A stretch of 38,757 bases of DNA, taken from NCBI GenBank assembly GCA_013823055.1, contig PNLN01000075.1, forward strand, positions 1 through 38,757, written 5' to 3'. Origin of the DNA: Cyanobacteria bacterium DS2.3.42 (lineage in GTDB: Bacteria > Cyanobacteriota > Vampirovibrionia > Obscuribacterales > Obscuribacteraceae). The notes beneath the pieces were generated by a model. The model was not told the origin of the DNA. It searched no databases and was given only the letters and a program-made list of their open reading frames with translations. The position numbers and the translations under genes are program-made. How positions within the stretch are numbered: position 1 is the first letter of the stretch; the number at the start of each line of letters is the position of its first letter. Shown in pieces: positions 34,990 through 38,757 of this stretch.

Positions 34990-37716
34990 ATGCCGATTCG
35001 TAAAAGCATAAGAAACCGTTTGCATATGCTCACTGCCAAAAGTGCGTTATGCGCTTTCGTCTTTGCATTCGTTTTCTTGTCGAGTTTCGCAATGTGCCCT
35101 ATGGCATTGGCAGTCGATGAGTTCTGCGATGTGTATGTAGGCCAAGAAAAAGTATTCACGGTTTCGAATACAAAATTGTTGTCTGCAATCGAGCGAGGGC
35201 AACTAATCAATGACACCATTCAAAGTGTTATTGATGACCCGACTGTCGATCCTGCGGCGATGACTGTGCGCACCGGATTTGATGGGGTTCCGGTAATCTA
35301 CCTCAGAGATAAGGTGCTGTGTAGCGTCACCCAAACTGATGCTGATGAGGTTGGTACAACACAACAGGTACTCGCACAACAATGGTGCGACAAACTGATG
35401 AAGCGAATCTTGAAGATTCGAGAAAAGATGAATGCCGCAAATGCGAGCAGCAGCACTAGCTCCACTGCCAACTCCAGTTCCAGTACTAGCACCAGCACCA
35501 GTACCAGTAGCAGTACAAGCAGTAGTACCGGTAGCGGTACCGGCGCCGGTACAGAAAAAACGAGTTCGGCTGGCGACGGCAAGGTCCACGGAAGTTCCGG
35601 CTTAAGTGAGCATGCAGTTCTCCTGTTGTTTGTGGAGATTGCACTTTTACTGTTTGCCTCTCTGGTTTGCGGCGAAGCAATGGTGCGTTTGGGTCAACCA
35701 GCCATCATTGGGCAGATTCTTGCCGGATTGCTTCTTGGTCCTACTTTCTTCGGTGCTCTTTTCCCGGATCTCTCATCCCAGCTTTTCCCGCGCGATGGTT
35801 CTCAGTCGAGGCTGATTGAAGTCATTTCCTGGATCGGTGTTTCCTTCTTGCTGATGCTTACCGGCATGGAAACAGACATTGCCATGTTAAAAAGGCTTGG
35901 CAAGCCGCTTCTATGTTTTGGACTAATTGGACTGGGCGGACCACTGATCGTGGGTGGTCTCTTTTCTTTGCTTCTGCCTCAACTTATGGGAGAGCTTCAG
36001 AACAAACTAGCTTTTGCTGTTTTCCTTGGTACGGTTTTTGCCGCCTCTTCGGTTCCGGTTGTGGCAAAAATATTGATGGACATCAAAATGCTAAAGCTTG
36101 GCGTTGGGCAATTGATTGTCGCAACATCATTGGCTCACGACCTGCTTTGCTGTCTTTTGCTTGCTGTCATTGTCGTTCTCTCGGGATCAGAGAGCCAGGC
36201 GGGTAATCCAGTTCTAGTCGCGATATTTGGAACAATCGGTTTTCTCGCTGTTATGTACTTCGGGCGACCGGTGTTTTTTGCAGTACTCAGGCGCATTAGC
36301 GATCATGTTTCAACCAGTGATGGATTAGTCACCGCGATGGTTGTATTGCTTTTGGCTTGCGCAGCTACAACCGAAGCGCTCGGCGTCCACATTGTATTGG
36401 GGGCTTTTGCCGCTGGTGTAATTCTTTCACAAACACCAGTGATCAATCACAAAGTGGTGCGACCGCTAGAGATTGTTACGATGGCATTCTTTGCACCAAT
36501 TTTCTTTGCTTCCAGCGGACTGGGCGTCAACCTGACTTCCTTGCTTCAGCCAAAACTTGCAGCAATAACGATACTGCTGACAGTGGCAACGTTGGCCGTG
36601 AAATTGGCAGCATGCTACGGTGCAGGCAAACTTTCTGGGTTTGGAAAATGGGAGTCCCTTTCTGTTGGAGTGGGCGCAAATACAAAGGGTTCTCTTGGTT
36701 TGATCCTTGCTATGCTCGGCTATTCGCTAGGCATTATCAATCAGGATATGTTTGCTATAGTCATCTTTATTTCGATGTTCTCCACCGCAACTGCAGCACC
36801 GCTGATGAAGTTGACTATGGGCAACGTGAAAGTCACTGACGAAGAAATTGAGAAGATGAAGCGAGAAGAGCGCTGTTCTCGCACCATACTGAGCGGCATT
36901 CGAAGAGTGCTCTGGCCAACTTCCGGTAGAGGTCGAAACAGTTTTATCGCCAAGTTGTTGAATAGCATCGGTCAGACTCAAGTCATGGAAACAACTGTGC
37001 TCTGGGTCAAGCGCGGTGACAAGCACTCGGAGAAGCCCTTTGCCAGTATTAAAGCAGCTGTCGACAGAAATCATGTCAGTGTTTATCAAAGCACCGTGCA
37101 CTCCGACGATCCACTGAAGGAAATTTCAGAAGAAGGAAATCGCGGGTACGACCTGATCATTATGGCTACCGATGAACCTCCAGCCGATGCCGAGTACGTT
37201 TTCGGTGAGCTGGTTGACGGGGTCATCCTTAATACATCAACTCGTGTGTTGGTCCTGTATGAGCCGGACTCTACTAAAGAGCGCCAGATAAAGAAAGTTC
37301 TCGTACCTGTCAGCGGTAATGAACGATCGATAACGGCGGCAGAATTTGGAATTTCGCTTGCGAAATCTCTAAATGCCAAAGTCACTTGCCTATCAATTAC
37401 TGAGTCGGAAGCAAATGAACTATACGGCGAGGCTACGCAAAGCGGCATCGTCATTCAGCGCAATGTCACCCACGAAATTGAAAACACGCTGGGCGAGTTG
37501 GCGTCTGCTCTTGATGTCGATTTTGAATCCATACTTATGCAAACAAGTGCTCATCCCGCCCAAGCTGCAATTCTTGCTGCGCAGCAAAACGATATAGACC
37601 TGATTGTTCTTGGAGCGGAACCAAAGATTGGAAAGGGTTTGTTTGTCGGACACACGATCAATTACATTTTGCGCCACGCGCCTTGTGCTGTGGCAGTGCT
37701 CAAGCTGCACGGCTAG
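34990..37716 (+). CDS. CPA2 (KefB-like) cation/proton antiporter with N-terminal extracytoplasmic domain, Ser/Thr linker and C-terminal UspA-like domain
   Basis: Signal segment, then DVYVGQEKVFTVSNTKLLSAIERGQLINDTIQSVIDDP...; linker STSTSTSTSSSTSSSTGSGTGAG; KefB core (GQPAIIGQILAGLLLGPTFFG, LLMLTGMETDIAMLKR); C-term KKVLVPVSGNERSITAAEFGISLAKSLNAKVTCLSI...DLIVLGAEPKIGKGLFVGHTINYILRHAPCAVAVLK. Confidence 0.9.
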   Translation: MPIRKSIRNRLHMLTAKSALCAFVFAFVFLSSFAMCPMALAVDEFCDVYVGQEKVFTVSNTKLLSAIERGQLINDTIQSVIDDPTVDPAAMTVRTGFDGVPVIYLRDKVLCSVTQTDADEVGTTQQVLAQQWCDKLMKRILKIREKMNAANASSSTSSTANSSSSTSTSTSTSSSTSSSTGSGTGAGTEKTSSAGDGKVHGSSGLSEHAVLLLFVEIALLLFASLVCGEAMVRLGQPAIIGQILAGLLLGPTFFGALFPDLSSQLFPRDGSQSRLIEVISWIGVSFLLMLTGMETDIAMLKRLGKPLLCFGLIGLGGPLIVGGLFSLLLPQLMGELQNKLAFAVFLGTVFAASSVPVVAKILMDIKMLKLGVGQLIVATSLAHDLLCCLLLAVIVVLSGSESQAGNPVLVAIFGTIGFLAVMYFGRPVFFAVLRRISDHVSTSDGLVTAMVVLLLACAATTEALGVHIVLGAFAAGVILSQTPVINHKVVRPLEIVTMAFFAPIFFASSGLGVNLTSLLQPKLAAITILLTVATLAVKLAACYGAGKLSGFGKWESLSVGVGANTKGSLGLILAMLGYSLGIINQDMFAIVIFISMFSTATAAPLMKLTMGNVKVTDEEIEKMKREERCSRTILSGIRRVLWPTSGRGRNSFIAKLLNSIGQTQVMETTVLWVKRGDKHSEKPFASIKAAVDRNHVSVYQSTVHSDDPLKEISEEGNRGYDLIIMATDEPPADAEYVFGELVDGVILNTSTRVLVLYEPDSTKERQIKKVLVPVSGNERSITAAEFGISLAKSLNAKVTCLSITESEANELYGEATQSGIVIQRNVTHEIENTLGELASALDVDFESILMQTSAHPAQAAILAAQQNDIDLIVLGAEPKIGKGLFVGHTINYILRHAPCAVAVLKLHG
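35444..35556 (+). repeat. Low-complexity Ser/Thr/Gly codon repeat encoding the linker
   Basis: agcagcagcactagctcc...accagcaccagtaccagtagcagtacaagcagtagtaccggtagcggtaccggcgccggtac. Confidence 0.85.
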
Positions 37717-37721
37717 GGTTT

Positions 37722-38222
37722 TTAACCGAACTGAAGTTTTCTAACTTTCAACGGTTTTGTAATAATACTGAATCTGCCGGCCAGGATGTTGCATTCTGAG
37801 AGTCTTGCTATTGTCCGCTGTGCGCGCATTGAAACATAAGGGTTCTCGTCATCGCGCAGACTTTCGAGCACGCACATCGGCATGTTGTGGTTTTCGGCGA
37901 TGCTGTAGCGTACGTCTACACTTTCGTCTTGCACTAGGTCAAGGAGAACGTCCAGGAGAGTTTTGCTGTTCGTGGCGACAGCCGCGCGGACGTCTGCGCT
38001 GCTGTGCTTTGCCAATTTCGATAGTGTTTCGGCCGTAGTGCCCGGATTTTCGGCCACTCTTTCCAAGATCCAATCGGGTCCGTCACCAGCCAGAAGATCC
38101 AAGATTTTTGGACAAGAAGACGGATTGACTGCCACTGCAAACTTGATTCGCATCTCTTTACTCCTTAGAGCATTTGAGGTGGCAGACTCCTTTGTGTAAG
38201 ACGTCACGGTGCCAGGTTTCAT
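37722..38222 (-). CDS. Leucine-rich-repeat-variant (LRV/HEAT-like) protein
   Basis: Repeats WILERVAENPGTTAETLSKLAKHSSADVRAAVATNSKTLLDVLLDLVQDESVDVRYSIAENHNMPMCVLESLRDDENPYVSMRAQRT; SD GAGGTA. Confidence 0.78.
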   Translation of the reverse strand: MKPGTVTSYTKESATSNALRSKEMRIKFAVAVNPSSCPKILDLLAGDGPDWILERVAENPGTTAETLSKLAKHSSADVRAAVATNSKTLLDVLLDLVQDESVDVRYSIAENHNMPMCVLESLRDDENPYVSMRAQRTIARLSECNILAGRFSIITKPLKVRKLQFG

Positions 38223-38757
38223 TGAACTACCTCATTTACTCATAACCACAACCAATGCGCCCACACTAATATTCTAGAACGGGTTGGCAAGCGTGGTGTA
38301 TAGGAAAGCAAATATTTCCATACACTGAAAACCCAGTGGTACCAAAGTAAACGGGCATAGTGATATGTCAATTCTGTACGAATATCCCCTGTTCGGGTAG
38401 CTTTCGGATGGAAGTGAAATGAGCGGTGCTACGTAAAAGCTGATGATTAGCGCGTCGTCTGAAACCTCGCCTGGTTGTGCGTTTTTCTTTGTAAGTCTCA
38501 CGCGGTAGGCTGGTTTTTTGAGGATTGGTAAGGAAAGAGTGATATTGATGCGCTGTCGATGGAACTAACATCGATTCAATCCGTCACAGGACCCAATGGA
38601 TCCGCTTCAATCCAATACTTACCGCGTGGCTGGAAGGGATCCCCAAAACGCTCATCCACGGAAACCTTTCAACTGGTCTAAAATTGGGCAACCGAATCCC
38701 GGATGTCAGTAGTAGTGGCTATTGGCACACTCCCAACTCCATGCCAACGGCAAAAAA

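Noticed and set aside
35444-35556. Degenerate agc/agt/acc repeat as a regulatory or CRISPR-like repeat
   Set aside because: In frame within the antiporter CDS and explained by a Ser/Thr/Gly linker.
35203-35589. 128-aa minus-strand ORF rich in TGTG/Ala repeats
   Set aside because: Antisense translation of the Ser/Thr linker repeat in the antiporter gene.
38223-38757. Long ORF-poor segment at the right edge, with a short minus-strand reading VDERFGDPFQPRGKYWIEADPLGPVTD*
   Set aside because: Too short and truncated to support a gene or mobile-element remnant; no terminal repeats seen.
1-38757. CRISPR array, insertion sequence or prophage
   Set aside because: No regularly spaced direct repeats, no transposase or integrase motifs and no phage structural genes were seen.

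Overview
The window looks like a chromosomal segment of a Gram-negative-type bacterium. Gene content and style suggest a Vampirovibrionia/Obscuribacterales-like genome, but I cannot verify that by search. Most of it is ordinary coding sequence. Supported genes include: RNase HI (cut by the left edge), a TPR protein, a UvrA2-like ABC ATPase, a secreted TPR/PDZ-like protein, GlnRS, uricase, a CPA1 Na+/H+ antiporter, a secreted copper amine oxidase, a RHH regulator plus SNase-fold nuclease, a TadE/TadG(vWA)/TadE cluster, an SDR, RsgA, a GNAT protein, peptide deformylase, tRNA-Ser(GCU), RtcB, a patatin-like phospholipase, a Cys-rich protein plus TetR pair, an Rrf2-rubredoxin-truncated globin-DUF1858 operon, a DUF1801 protein, a Tat-type M3 peptidase, a three-part CPA2 antiporter and an LRV-repeat protein. 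The most interesting signals are: (1) a promoter-leader-terminator module before tRNA-Ser and rtcB, followed by a truncated PTH2-like ORF; (2) a RHH/nuclease operon with a palindrome inside its promoter and apparently no canonical start codon for either gene; (3) three copies of an 18-bp TAGGAC-N6-GTCCTA-like operator between a TetR gene with a CC-x3-C motif and a Cys-rich small protein; (4) a probable NO/redox operon with a near-consensus promoter and an overlapping inverted repeat; (5) an antiporter that joins a cyanobacterial-MscS-like extracytoplasmic domain, a CPA2 core and a USP domain. All domain assignments are by eye.
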